Counted from the stretch's first letter, positions 33,421 through 46,201 are shown. The stretch: DNA of 64,000 nucleotides from Pomphorhynchus laevis (GCA_012934845.2 WNNJ02002384.1:269245-333244), one strand, 5' to 3'. Notes: generated by a model from the letters alone, not told the origin. Numbers and translations are program-made.

Positions 33421-35262
33421 GGGCTAAGAAAACAACTACCACCGACATCAACTATGCACAACTGCAAGTACAGTGCCAGACACATGACTGCAGCGTTCGG
33501 ACAACAATCGCCTGCGACAACATAAAGACGATTTTCTATGTGGATTTTGTACAAATAAGCTAATCCGCAACCTCACCCATAAGCACATATCAACATCCAA
33601 CATGTCCACTCAAACTACTCCTATCGTTTCCTATGTTCTTTCTACAACAACTAACCCAGTCACCATATACATTTCCCATCTAGGGTCATCTTCACTACCG
33701 ACATCCTCCATCCCGTCCATCCTGTATCGTCTCTCAATAACCTACATCCATCAAGAAAAATAACCTCCACCAACATCCACGATACTTCCACTCATAACCT
33801 TTCCTCAAATTGCATGTCACTCTCTCTCTATATTATCTTTATCTCTATGTCTCCCGCTGTCAAAACTATTCTTTCCACACCCTCAACTGGCATCTCTTCT
33901 ATCGTAATCTCACCCACTCACGTTACTCGTCCTCCTTTACGGAAACGCTTTCCTTCTCGCGATCATTGCGTCATCGTCACTAATATCACTCCTACACATC
34001 CTTATCTCCACAGGCACGTCTCGACAACGATGTTTCCACGTTCAGATCCATCCTCTCGTTTTCGAGCATCACCCTCACAGTCCTCTGTACTCTCTCAACG
34101 ATTTAAACTCATGTCATCTTCAACCACTCGCATTTTCCACGATAAAACTATTTTCTGCCCGCATCAAAAAACGCCGTCGCGAAGAAAAAGGCGAAACATC
34201 TTTCTCCATCCGAAACATCGACGGAAATTTTCAAGTTGTCAACACTCGCCCTAAAATTTGATGGATCTAAATCTCCCCTGAGTGTTTACTCCGCTAGCCC
34301 CTTTCACTACCACACACCATTTCCGCCTCGGCCTTCTCAACACTAGATCTATTCTTCATAAATCCGATCCCATCCTCAACCTATTCGCCAAGCAATCCAA
34401 TTCTTGATTACTAACAATTCTTGATTATTAACTACTTACATCACTTCATTCAACTCATTCTAATCTCCATCTCATTCTAAACCCCGAAAAGTCCAAAATA
34501 ATGTGGATCCTCCCCCGTAAACCAAACATATCTCCTCCCACTGTATATTTTGCCTCATCGATCATCCCCATAGTCCACAATCTCACTTTCTTAGGCTTCC
34601 ATTTCGATGATCACCTTTCCCTTAAACCCTTCGTCCGTGACAAGGTCCGCTCATCTAACTTAATTCTCCGTGACATCCGCCGTATCCGCCCCCTTATCGA
34701 CTTCCGTTCTTGTATGTCTCTTCTTTCGCTTCTTTTCCCTAAAATCGATTACTGCCTTAGCCTTTTCGCCAATTCTCCAAAATCCATCATCCTACCCCTA
34801 CAACGAATAATCAACACCGCCGTTCGAGTGCTCTTTCGTCTCCGTCGCTTCGACCACACATCCACATATTTTGCCCAACTCTCCTGGCCCACCATCCACA
34901 TCCGCATCAAACTCCGCCTTCTTCTCGTTACCTTTCGTCTCATCGCTGTCGGCTCCCCATCGTTCATCAACCTTCCTTTCTTAGACGATACTCGCCCCAC
35001 CTCGCTATCGCTTCGTTCCTGTCATACCCTCTTACTCCACGTTCCTAATTACTCCAACAACTACGGTTTCCGATCCTTCCTCGTCGCCGCCTCACTCGCC
35101 TGGAATCAACTCCCTCTCGACGTCCGCCGCGCCCCCTCCTTTATCACATTCAAACACCTCCTCCGTTCACACCTTCTCGACACCTGATTCACAGTCTTGT
35201 TTTATTGTGGTCATGTAAGCGTGCGCTGGCACGCATTTGCCACGTTAAAATAAATCATTTTT
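33421..35262 (+). mobile_element. LINE C, internally deleted copy with intact 3' end
   Basis: The 5' part is ORF1: GRAKKTTTTDINYAQLQVQC, then QTHDCSVRTTIACDN, later PPLRKRFPSRDHCVIVTNIT. The frame jumps past the endonuclease and most of the RT near 34.45 kb. From 34501 a 228-codon frame covers the end of the RT and the C-terminal domain (MWILPRKPNIS, FLGFHFDDHLSLKPFVRD, SFLVAASLAWNQLPLDVRR). The 3' UTR carries the terminal stem-loop at 35219-35234 and ends with a T-rich, then AT-rich, tail. Only the distal part is a clean open frame. Confidence 0.75.
35219..35234 (+). other. 3'-terminal stem-loop of LINE C
   Basis: GCGTGC-GCTG-GCACGC, followed by ATTTGCCACGTTAAAATAAA. Equivalent hairpins lie at 8921-8936, 39572-39588, 43244-43260 and 49200-49216. 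Confidence 0.8.
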
Positions 35263-38235
35263 TTACAATATAAAAAAACATACAAAATGCCAAAAGAAAT
35301 ACCATCTAGTGAAATGAAATGTTGCTCATGTAATGGACAAAACGCAAAATGCCGAGGGTGTGTATGCGTCACATCTAAACGAGTGTGTACAAACTATTTT
35401 GTCAAAAACAAATGGAATGATACCTTCCCAAGTAAAATATGTTTCGTCTAGAAACTTTTCATCTGATTTACAAAAGGATATTGACCTAAAAGATATCTAT
35501 AAAATTGTGATTAAATGGAGACCTAACTTGATGGAATTACCACGCTGTAACGAAAGCAGAGTATTCATTTCAAACTTAGCAGCGATATTTAATAGGGCAT
35601 GTACTGATGAAGATAATGGAGACGAATTAATGAAGATAACGATTTATTTTCAACTTTTACTACAACGACCTTTGTCCAAAAAAAGTCAAAGACACTAACA
35701 GACGCCTGGATTATTGGAAAAAAGGAGAAATATGTGCTCTCTATGAAGAAGCCCGGTATTTACAAATGACAAAGAAATCGAAAGAAACTAACACACTGAA
35801 ATGTTCCTATCAATTAAAACGAGCAATTATGAAGGGTAGCATTGTAGCTGCAGTGCATGATTTATATCCCGAAAACAATTGTGGCAAATTGTTGGCGGCT
35901 GATGACATGATCGAACAAAAACGTGTAGTAGATATACTAAGGGACAAACATCCAGATAGTGTCCAATTCAGTGATGATTCCATCATAAATACACAGTTCC
36001 AATATGAAACGTTTCATCATATCATGTTTGATCAGATAGATGCAAGTGCAATTGTTCATTCATGCCGACAACATAGGGTTCATCAGGACTCTCTGGTGGA
36101 TATGCATCACTGTGGAAACAAATGCTAGTTACATTCGACCGGGAATCATTTGAATTGGCCGATAGCATGGCAAAATTGGCAAGATGCATTGCTACAACGG
36201 AGATTAGTGAGAAATATTTGGATGCGTTTATTATATGTCGACTTGTGGCGCTTGACAAGAGACCTGGAGTTCGTCCAATAGGCATTGGAGACGTATACAG
36301 AAAGATTTTATCGAAAGCAGTCCTGCAGATAATACAAACACAGGTACAGGATGTAGCCAGTAACTTTCAGCTTTGTGCAGGTCAAATGCGGGATGGAATA
36401 CGTCGTAAGAAGTCAACGGTCGATGTTGAAAGAAGAATCGAAAACTTGTCTCTTACTAATGGATGCCAAAAATGCATTCAGATGCATAAACCGAAAAGTA
36501 GCTATAGAAAACATTTCCAGGGTATGTCCTCCTCTCAAAACAATATTGAAAAATACTTACAACAGCAATCCAATATTAATTATAGATAATGAAATAATAG
36601 AGTCGAAAGAAGGATTCACATAAGGTGATCCGATTGTTATAATCGCTTTCGCGGCAGCAACGATACCGCTGATAACAAAATTGAATTCGTTATATCCAAC
36701 AATAACGCAAAAATGGTATGCGGATGATGTATCGTGTGTTGGCACCGAAAGAGAATTGCTATTGTTTTTCAATCACATAAAGAAACTAGGTCCAGCATAT
36801 AACGTTTTCGTAAATGAATCAAAATGCAAATTACTAATAAATCTTAGAAAAATAATACAAATGGAAAAAGATTTCGAGATCTTGGGGTAAACATAACAAA
36901 ATATGGGTTAGAATTGCTTGGCTGTTCAATTGGTTTTCTAAACTTTGAAGCGAATTGGGTTCAGCAAAATATTGACGAATGGCTTTCCTCGTTAGTTCGG
37001 CGTAAATCAGTAGCACAGAGTGAGATACATCTAGCATATTCTGCATTCATATTCGGACTACAACATAAATGGAGCTATATTCTGAGAACATGCGAATGTC
37101 AAACCGAATGGTTTGGAAAGCTAGTTACGATTATTTAGCACGAACTACTGTCTCAAATTCTAGGCAAATATGATATTGATCACACATGGTTTAATGTCTT
37201 GTGCCTTAAAGTAGCTAACGGAGGCCTAGGAATAATAAATCCTCAAAAAATAGCTAAAATGGAATGGTCAAGATCAGCAAAAATGTGCAACCTTCTGGAC
37301 ATGAATATAAGATGATCAACTCTTTACGAAAAGCAAAGAGAAATGGCTCGGTTGATAACAACAAAAAAATCTGATTTAGAACAGGGTGAATTAACCAACA
37401 TAATGTCAGAATTAGATCAAAAATCGAAAATCGCTGTAGAGCACGCCTCCATTGAAGGGTCTTCATCTTGGCTCTCTGCTCAAGTAAGCGATGACAGACG
37501 ATTTTACTTAAATAATTTTTAAATACAGGCGGGAATGGCATGCAGTTATGGATGGGACTTGCGCTGTACGTCAACATCATGCGTATGCATTGAAGTTAAA
37601 TCGACAGCTCACTTACTGTCGTGCGAATAGAAAAGAACGAATCATAGTACGACATAATATAATCAGAGATATCTTGATTGACGAAGCCAGTAAGGTACTA
37701 CGGAATGTAGAATCAGAGCCGATAATCTCAACTGCTCCAGATACATTTGAGTTTTTAAACCAAACGACAACACGAGATCCCCGGTCTAGAGCCGATATAT
37801 CCTGCACTGGACTAACGCACTCACAGACTGAGCGGACATTTTTGGATGTCACAATATTTAACCCATTTGCCTAGTCCCACGTAAGTCGAAGTCCTACAGA
37901 ATTATTTGAATACAATGAAAACAGAAAAAAGAATATATATTGGGCGAATTATTGAAATCGAAAAAGGAACCTATATTCCGATCGTAATTTCTACCTCAGG
38001 CGGACTAGCAAAGGAGGTAAGTGCCTTCATCAATAGACTAGCAACTAAGCGATCCATCCATCTAAGACTAGCAACTAAGCGATCCAGTGAGCGATCCATC
38101 CCCATATGGCAAAAATGTATGTTCGCTGCGACAACGTATAGGTGTAGCGCTAACAAAAGCAAACGCCTGGTGTCTGAAATGAGACCCCAGTAAAACCAAA
38201 GTAGAACGGAGAAGTTAATTGAAATAACAAAAACT
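35263..38235 (+). pseudogene. Element R: Cys-rich head, RT and restriction-like endonuclease
   Basis: ATG 35287 opens MPKEIPSSEMKCCSCNGQN, a Cys-rich head (AKCRGCVCVTSKRVC). A helical stretch follows, then the RT: VALDKRPGVRPIGIGDVYRK, motif A LLLMDAKNAFRCINR, EGFT-GDP, motif C WYADD (YADD at 36717-36728), and a thumb with LGCSIGFLNFE. Downstream: VANGGLGIINPQ, SSSWLSAQV, then the nuclease module IVRHNIIRDILIDEA ... RADISCTGLTH ... FLDVTIFNP (the PD-D spacing of PD-(D/E)XK folds), and a tail EKRIYIGRIIEIEKGTYIPIV. The reading frame changes several times, so this copy is dead. The domain order recalls REL-endonuclease LINEs of the R2 group, but the head and RT motifs differ, and I cannot name the clade. 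Confidence 0.65.
38031..38096. repeat. Short tandem duplication in element R tail
   Basis: GACTAGCAACTAAGCGATCC occurs twice, about 32 bp apart. Confidence 0.65.
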
Positions 38236-39158
38236 TTTGTTTTGTAATAATCGAATAAATTCTTTATTATTAAACAATTATTATAACATGCAAGACTATA
38301 ATCGTGCAGCTGTTTTGTCTGCTCACGGTAAAACCAATTTTATGTCAACAAAATCTAAATCTGGATACAGGATATTGAAATTAGAATATGTGCAAAGCCA
38401 GATAATTAGCGTTTCCTTAAAGTTCATTTTATTTGATATGTTGACGATATTCTCTGGAAGTTTGTTCCAAAGCCTCACTGCTCGATGAGAAAGGCGATAT
38501 AGTTTTCCGAGTTTGCCGTGGTGCAGAGTCCTCACAGTAAGAGAGTGACCTCGGTTAGCAGTTCGCTGGGATCACTGAATACAGTTGACTGAGAATTCGT
38601 CACGTTCGAATAACATATCCCTAAAACATAAAATATCTAGACATACTATACTAGTACGGACTGAAAGGACTCCTATATTGCTCAAGCGGTCCTTATAAAA
38701 CAATTTACTGAGGGAATGGCACGATCTCGTCAACCTACGGAGGACATTTTCAAGCTCATTCATCTCACCACGTGTACACAGAAATACCGCAGGGATACAA
38801 TATTCAATAATAGGATAAATAAGTGCATTGTATCTTATTTTAAGACAGGAAGCCTATGGATTACAAAAGCACCTCCGGACCACATAGCTAAGTTTCCTGG
38901 TCGTTTGGATTATTCTGTCCGTGTTCGGACGACTTTTCAATGACTTGTGCACACGTATTCCTAAATCTCTTGTTCATTGTACCTGCGTAATTGTCTCGGC
39001 ACCTAATTTATATCTGAAAGAAAATTTCTTATGTCCTAAATGCATGTAGCGGCACTTAGATATATTTAGCATCATTTCTGTCTCCTTATTCCACCTAACA
39101 ATATTGTCTAAATCTTCCTGGAGCAATAGACATTCATGATACGATTGAATGCACCGCC

Positions 39159-39165
39159 ATAACTT
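39159..39165. repeat. Left target-site duplication of the LINE B insertion
   Basis: ATAACTT, repeated at 39624-39630. Confidence 0.75.
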
Positions 39166-39623
39166 TCTCTTGATTGGCCTACCATTTATTGTCGTGCTCA
39201 AATTCGTCTTCTTATCATTGCTTTTCGCCTTATAACTTCTCATACCCCTTCATTTCTCAACCTTCCTTTTCTCGACAATTCTCGTACTGTGTATTGTGCT
39301 CTGCGTTCCCGTAATTCCCTTCTTTTACATGTCCCAATCTACTCTACCTCTTTTGGCTTCCGCTCCTTCGTTGTGGCTGCTCCTCTCTTGTGGAATCAAC
39401 TGCCTATTCATATCCGCCAATCAACATCTATGCCGTACTTCAAACGCCAAATTCAATTTTATTTCAACAATTAACTAATTACCTGATGAATTACTTGATG
39501 TAATTACTTAATTACATCAAGTAATTACTAATTACTTGATGTTCTTTTTTTGTTTGTTAGTGGTCATGTAAGCGTGCATTTTGCACGTATTTGCCACGTT
39601 AAATAAATTATTGTATTATTATT
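39166..39623 (+). mobile_element. 5'-truncated LINE B in LINE A
   Basis: It starts inside the C-terminal domain (TTGATTGGCCTACCATTTAT), runs through the last ORF2 codons to ISTIN, and ends with the terminal stem-loop (39572-39588) and an AT-rich tail. It is flanked by ATAACTT repeats. Its 3' UTR has gained a palindrome at 39489-39526 (17-bp arms, 4-nt loop) that the copy at 49150 lacks. Confidence 0.85.
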
Positions 39624-39630
39624 ATAACTT
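39624..39630. repeat. Right target-site duplication of the LINE B insertion
   Basis: ATAACTT, partner of 39159-39165. Confidence 0.75.
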
Positions 39631-40391
39631 GAGGTCATCCACAAACGCTAGGATATTGCATTTCAGTCTTAATAACAGATCATAAAGGAAAATGTTGAAA
39701 AGTAAAGGGTGGAGAACTGTACCTTGACGCACTCCGACACAAACATAACGTGGTGAAAACACTACTGCATAACCTCACTTGATATAACCGACCCTTAAAG
39801 AACGAACTAATCTCACTAAATACATAGGGATCGATACCGTATTTAGCGAAAACTACTAGCTGCGGATCATGTGGTACACAGTCAAACGCTCGACTAAAAT
39901 AGATAAAAATTACATCAACACGCACCCATCCGCTACAACATCAGCCCAATTTTAACGAGCCATAATTAAATTACTGAGGCATGAACAATCAGTGCGAAAT
40001 CTATGTTGAGAAGGGTGCAGAAGTTTAAATCTATGCACATGAGAAGTTATATGATTATGCACGAACCTTTCAAGACAGTTACATACAACGCTTGTAAGAC
40101 TTACATGGCGATAATTGGACGGGTCTTCTCTGCTCCATTTTTTGTGAATAAAAGTAATGTGAGATCGCTTCCACTGATCAGGAATGCATGATGTACATAG
40201 ATGTATGTCAAACAATTCTGATAATGGAAATGCTAACAGGTCATGGAGTTTTTGAAGAATAAAAGGATGAATGTCGTCTGGCCCAGCCGACGTGTAACAA
40301 GACAATTTACGCATTTCCCATGATACCCAGCTGGAGAAATTAATGGCATATGGGAGACAAATGTCTCAGAAATTTGCGCTGGACGAAAATT

Positions 40392-40650
40392 TGTAATTGG
40401 AGTGGGACAAATAAGATCAAAGGCCTCTGCAAACATACTCACAATTTTCGCCATTTTACCGTCATGGTTGAAAAGGAAAATTGATGGAATATCTTTTCTA
40501 CTTATATTTACATAGCTCCAGAACGAAAGCCTGTAATTGGTGTAGGACAAATAAGATCAAATGCCTCTGCCAACATACTCACAACTTCATCAGGATCTCT
40601 CGCAATCTTACCGTCATGGGTAAAAGGGGAAGTTGATGGAAGTACTTTTC
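40392..40650. repeat. 140-bp tandem duplication in the LINE A linker
   Basis: TGTAATTGG followed by GGACAAATAAGATCAAA occurs at 40392 and again at 40532. The two units differ at several bases and one has an extra block, so the duplication is old or joins two A copies. Confidence 0.6.
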
Positions 40651-40654
40651 CTCA

Positions 40655-41207
40655 ATGTCGCCTCGATGATGATGTATCTTCTTTCAGGTCTATCTTAGCA
40701 ACCATTCTTCCTGATAATAATTCATCCCTCTTCAATAATATCGCTCTTGTATCTTTAATCCATTAAACAAATCCACTAAATCCAATCATCTCTGTCCTCC
40801 ACTCCTAAAAATCGTTTTCCGACATAGTTCACATGCATCTTTGGTACTCTACCAACGTTTTGAACTTCTTACGACTTCGTCTACTTGTCGTATCTTTCCT
40901 GACCGCTCCCCTTCTGATATTGCCCAGCTCAATTTATCTCGCATTGAGAAACATCGACGTGAAACAAACGGCGAGTCCTCCTTATATATACGTCAAATCA
41001 ACGGAAATTTTCACGTTGTACACACAAGGCCAAAAATTCGATGGCGTCCTATCTCTCCCCCATTGTCTTCCTCGCTAGTCAATCTCGCTCTTGAGCATAC
41101 TTTTCGTCTTAGTCTATTTAACACTCGCTCCTTTTTCATAAAGCTGATATGCTCCTTGATATCTTCGATCAATTATCTATCGATATTCTCTGCATTACCG
41201 AATTCTG
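40655..41207 (+). pseudogene. LINE B, ORF1 end and ORF2 start
   Basis: It begins in ORF1 (RLDDDVSSFRSILATILPD), passes CRIFPDRSPSDIAQLNLSRI and IRQINGNFHVVHTRPKIRW, then enters ORF2 (PPLSSSLVNLALEHTFRLSL, FNTRS). It stops at CTGCATTACCGAATTCTGG, where the gypsy fossil begins. The same 19-nt block (one mismatch) reopens the B sequence on the far side near 48092. Confidence 0.7.
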
Positions 41208-43212
41208 GTGTCGTAATCGAGTAAATCGAGAAGACGTAAATAGGGTTTTTATTCAACAGATCTACAATAAATAGTTAGTAAACGATTTTAAGTAGTTGAT
41301 AACATTCTTTTATGTGAAATATCATGACACTGTCCTCTTCAATAGGAAAAAATCATCCAGGTACTTTGGTCTACTTTTAACTCGAGACTCTCAGTCGTTT
41401 GCTTTGATATCATATATTTTGACTGACGACTCATTATTCGGATGGATTTTAGGCAAATTTTGAGCGCTTTGATTCAATTCAATATTGTCGATAGTATCGG
41501 CAGGGCCATTGCTGCATAATTCTTTGAACTGTGAAGCATATTCGACAGGTTGATTTTGTTCTTGTGTATCCTTATCCGCTTCTGGAAATCGAGCAATCTT
41601 TCGTATCAAAACATTTAATTCCTTCTGAGTATCATCACTCATCGTGGCATAATTTCCATTTGTCCCGGCCAGTTTTACCTGTCGAAAAGATCTGTTCTTC
41701 CACGATGGCTCTTCGGCAAGGAAGACTGTATTTCCACTTTTATCCATTGCGATAAGATATCATGATTTATGGAATTGTGCTTGTGGCTAAACATTCGTTC
41801 GTGAGTCGAGTATCCGGTCGCGGTGCATAGGAGTGTTCTAACGGATGATAATGCCGATGAAAGCACTGATTCCCATTGTTTCGGCGATTTCCCATCAGAT
41901 TACAACTTCAATTGTATCGTATTCCAAATTATCCCGACATAGCGCTCCGCTTGTCCATTCCCACGTGGATTGTACGGTGTTGATCGACTATAGGCTACAC
42001 CTGTTGATGACAGATAATATTGGAATTCTTTGGATTGAAAGCATGATCCTTGGTCCGAATGCATTTTAGCAGGACAACCGAATATACCAAAAAAATTGCT
42101 TCAAACAATTGATAACCGTCGATGACGAACAATCTGAACATTGAATTGCGAATGGGAAGCGTGAGTATTCGTCCACTACGCATAGTAAATACCGATTGCA
42201 GGTTGTCAATTGCAATGAACCTCTAAAATCAATATTCAGCCACTCAAATGTCCGAGTTGCATTTATTACATCGGATTGTTTCGGTTCACAAAATCGTGGT
42301 TTCAATTCGGCACATGTTTTGCATTGCTCAATAATATTGACGACATCAGTCTTATCAAAGTAAAGATCGTGTTGCTTAACGTGTTGTATCATCCGTGTAA
42401 TTCACGGATAGCATAACGAAGTGTGTATCTTTTGTAGATCCGTTATTCGTTTATAACCAGTGTATCCACATGTCATTCTGGACATGGAGTCAGCAACTGT
42501 GTTGCTTGATCCCGGACGATACTGGATGTCATATTGATACGGAGCTAGTTCTAAGCACCATCTAGAACACCATCAGCGACTTTGTCATTTTTTATTTTGT
42601 TCGTATTGTCTCGTTTAAACATGTAGTTAAGTGATTTCTGATCGGTGATTATCGTGAAATGTCGTCCAAGCAAGAAATGTTGCCAATGCTGTATGGCATT
42701 GACGATTGCTTGAGCTTTTTTATGATTGGTTGTCGTAGTGAAGTCTTTTGCAACGTTTGAGAAAAAATGCGATCGAATTATCGTTTTGAATGAGAATTAC
42801 ACCAATTGCGGAATACGACGCATCATTTTCAAAGGTAAGTGGCTTTCCAGGTGTAAATGCAGATAATGAAGCGGTCGCTATCTTCTTCTTGAATGCTTCA
42901 ATGACTCTTATTATTTCTAATAAAGGGACCAAAATTCACATTTAAAAAATGGCTGTCTTTGTCGAAAATGATTGAATCCACTTAGAGTAGTATGCTCGTA
43001 GGCCCAGAAACCTTTGCATCAATTTGTTATCTTGAGGGATGGGATGATTCATTAAAGGCTTTATGCGTTTAGGATCTGGTTTAAGGGTACCATGAGATAA
43101 TTGATATCCCAGAAAATTCAATTCGTATTTCTTGTATGCTGCCTTTTCGCCAGCTAACTTTAAGTTTATCTTAGTAGCTACTTCGCAGAATTTTTGATAT
43201 CTATTTTTTTTT
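41208..43212 (-). mobile_element. Ty3/gypsy-type fossil, distal part
   Basis: Pol parts seen: end of RT, RNase H and integrase, followed by non-coding sequence that may include a terminal-repeat remnant. It is split from the rest (47641-48062) by a full-length LINE B. It is broken in several places and incomplete. Same general clade as the fossil at 25.4 kb, but a different copy. Confidence 0.75.
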
Positions 43213-43243
43213 TAATAATACAAATTTATTTAATGTGGCAAAT

Positions 43244-43260
43244 GCGTACAAGCTGTACGC
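43244..43260 (-). other. 3'-terminal stem-loop of LINE B
   Basis: Minus strand GCGTACA-GCT-TGTACGC, followed by ATTTGCCACATTAAATAAA. Compared with GCGTGCA/TGCACGT at 39572 and 49200, one pair is A-T instead of G-C. Confidence 0.85.
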
Positions 43261-43289
43261 TTACAAGTCCACAAACAAAAATGAGAAAG

Positions 43290-46201
43290 TCAAGCAGTTA
43301 AATTGTTCAGATGGGATCGGATTTGTCGTTTGAAGCACTGCAGGGAAGTTGATTGGCGTATATGAATGGGCAGATGATTCCACGATAGAGGAGCAGCCAC
43401 CAGGAAGGAGCGGAGTCCAAAGGAGGTAGAGTAGTTTGGGACATGTAAAAGAAGGGAATTACAGGAACGCAAGGAGCAGTAAACAGGACGAGAATTATCA
43501 AGAAAAGGAAGGTTGAGAAATGAAGGGGTATGAAAAGTTACAAGGCGGAAAGCAACGATAAGAAGACGAATTTGAACACGACAATAAATTGTAGGCAAAT
43601 CGAGAGAAGCAAGATGGTAGGATGTGTGATCAAAACGACGAAGACGGAGGAGAATTCGGACAGCTGCGTTGACGATGCGTTGTAGGGGAAGAAGAGTGGA
43701 TTTAGGTGAGTTGGAAAATAGACTAAGACAATAATCGAGTCTAGAAAAAAGGAGAGATGATATGAGAGTCATACAAGAAGGGAAATCGATCAATCTACGA
43801 ACTTGACGGAGGTTGCGGAGTATCAAGGTAGATGAGCGTACTTTATCTCTAACGAAAGGTTTAAGTGAAAGTCGGTTGTCAAAATGGAAGCCTAGGAAAA
43901 CGAGATTATCAACGATAGGAAGAATTGTTAGAATTTAATGATACGGAGGGAGGTTCGAAGCCGAGGCGTCGAGGTAGGATCCACATAATTTTGGATTTAT
44001 CAGGATTCAGAGAAAGGCGAAGGGAAGAAAGATGATTGGAAATTGAGACAAGACAGTCGGAAGCAGAAACACTAAGATCGCGAATACGATAAACAGGTGC
44101 ATGAGCATAGATGAGAATGTCATCAGCATATTGCATAACATGGAAGTTAAATTTATGAGAAATCGAAGACAAATCACCAAGAAGAAGAGAGAAAAGTATA
44201 GGGCCTAATACGGAGCCTTGCGGAACACCGGACGGAATGGACGAAGGATGGGAGAGAGAAGAGTTAGAATATACGCGAAATGTACGGTTTGATAGATATG
44301 AAGAAAACCATGATACAGTGGGTAAAGAGAAGCCATAATCATGACGAAGGCGATGGAGAAGAATCGAGTGATCGACGATGTCAAAAGCAGACGATAGATC
44401 AAGAGAAACTATGACACTACATAATTTATGATCGCGCGATATGAGTAAGTCGTTATAAACTTTAAGACATGCAATTTCGGTAGAGTAATTAGAGCGAAAA
44501 GCGGCTTGGAAGGGAGGAAATAAGTTAGAGGAATAGAGATATGTATTAACTTGCTTAAGAACGAGACGCTCAAGGAGTTTAGAGAGGGTTGGGAGAAGTG
44601 AGATTGGACGGTACGAAGATGGTAGTGAAGAGTCGAGAGATTGCTTTTTGATGATAGGACGAACAGTGGCGCATTTCCAGATGGAAGGAAATGTACAGCT
44701 ACGGATGGACGAGTTGAAACAATGTGGTTAGGAAGGGTAAGATAAAAGTGCAGATATTTTTAAGTAAGTGAGTGGGAATTGGGTCAGAAGGAGAGGTTTT
44801 ATTAGGTAATGACAGCAGAACCGAAGAAACTTCATCAGACGAAACGGGAAGAAGGTGGAATAGTTCTGGGAGGGAAGTATTTAAAGATAAGAGTGGGTAC
44901 AAGGGGGCTATGGGTAGTAGGGAAAGTAAATTAGATAGCTTAGTTTGTAGATAAGAAGAAAATTCATCAGGATTTATATTACAAGGGGTAGATGATCGTG
45001 AAAGAATTGAGTTTAAGATTTTCCAATGAGATTTCGAGTTGGAAGATGACTCGAGTTGATTTCGCCAAAAGAGAGTACGTTTAGTACGTATAAGAATGAG
45101 ATGTGAACGGCGTTGAGAAAAGTAGGAATCACGAAGATTTGGAGGGAGTGAGTTGGGTGAACGTTTAAGAAAGCGTTTATACATACGAAAAGAGTGACGG
45201 AGTCGACGCTTAGAAAGACTACAGTCAGAATCGAACCAGGGAGCATGGCGCAAGCGCTGGGAACGTCGAAGTCGACTAGGTAGAAGGTTATTGAGGATCG
45301 ACGTAAGTTCAGAATCAAACAGAATGCAGAGATCATCGGGAGAGAGATAGTTAAGAGGAAGTGAAAAGAGTGAAGAATTGAGTAAGGCTGTGCAGAGAAT
45401 AGGGATATCGAGAAGCTTCCAGGGTCGACTTGGTGTAGATAATGGTAAAGGCGGAGAAGGAGGATGGGGACGAGTAAGAGTAAGAGTGACAAGGAAATGA
45501 TCGGACAAACCAGGATCAGTAATTGACAAGGAGGTATAGTCATTGAAGCAGTTAGGAACAGCAATGATGTCGAGAGCACCGCCGAGAATATGAGTTGGGC
45601 TTGTTGAAAGTAATTTATAGTTAAAATCAGAAAAAAGATTAGTTAAAGTGATAGAGTCAGAGTCAGACGGGCGATCAAGACGAATGTTAAAGTCACCGAG
45701 AACAAAAGAAGGAGTATAAGACAATGAACAGTGAGACATTAGATCTGCAAGGTCGTTAAAGAAGATACGTGATGGGGCAACTGAACCTGGACGGTATACA
45801 ATCACAAGTTCCAGAGGGAAAGGCGTTGATAATCTGCATATGAGTAATTCGAACGAGGTGTAACGGATGTTAACGTTGATTTTACGTAAAGACATTGGGT
45901 GACGAGCAATGGCAACAATACCGCCATGGTTAGACGCAGTAGATGTATGAGATGTAATTTGACGAGCTGATTCAACTAGAGAACAACCAGAGCGACATAG
46001 ACGACGAATAGCAAGATCGTTGGAGTCAGTGTGCCAGGATTCGGTAATGCAGAGAATATCGATAGATAATTGATCGAAGATATCGAGAAGCATATCAGCT
46101 TTATGAAGAATGGAGCGAGTATTGAATAGACTAAGACGAAAAGTATGCTTAGGAGCGAGATCGACTAGCGAAGAAGACAAGGGGGAGAGATGGGACGCCA
46201 T
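43290..46201 (-). pseudogene. LINE B ORF2 (APE endonuclease, RT, C-terminal domain)
   Basis: ATG 46201 opens MASHLSPLSSSLVDLAPKH. Endonuclease blocks: RLSLFNTRSILHKADML, ILCITESWH, ASNHGGIVAIARHP, VIVYRPGSV, VLGDFNIRLDRPSD, GLSDHFLVTLTL. The linker ends KTSPSDPIPTHLLKNI. RT: YRPISLLPTLSKLLER, motif A VSLDLSSAFDIVDHSILL, motif B SGVPQGSVLGPILFSLLLGD, motif C VMQYADDILIYAHAP. C-terminal: FLGFHFDN ... RLDYCLSLFSNSPKSTLLP ... WNHLPIHIRQS, stop at 43290. Length is about 970 codons. One-base insertions near 44715 and near 43920 shift the frame. All catalytic motifs are present. CR1/L2-like by the AFDIVDH motif A and motif B. Confidence 0.85.

Larger units (their letters stand above)
38236..40654 (-). 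pseudogene. LINE A, RT part, split by a LINE B insertion
   Basis: From 40654 downwards: linker FAEAFDLICPTPI, RT SCYTSAGPDDIHPFILQKL, CIPDQWKRSHITFIHK, motif A VIFIYFSRAFDCVPHD, motif C LAFVDDLK (one changed residue) just before the insertion, then after it WRCIQSYHECLLLQEDLDNI, ISKCRYMHLGH, and the C-terminal LYRLSHRAVRLWNKLPENIV with a 3' AT-rich end near 38236. The codons join perfectly across the LINE B insertion if one copy of the 7-bp target is dropped. Several frame changes exist elsewhere. Confidence 0.75.
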
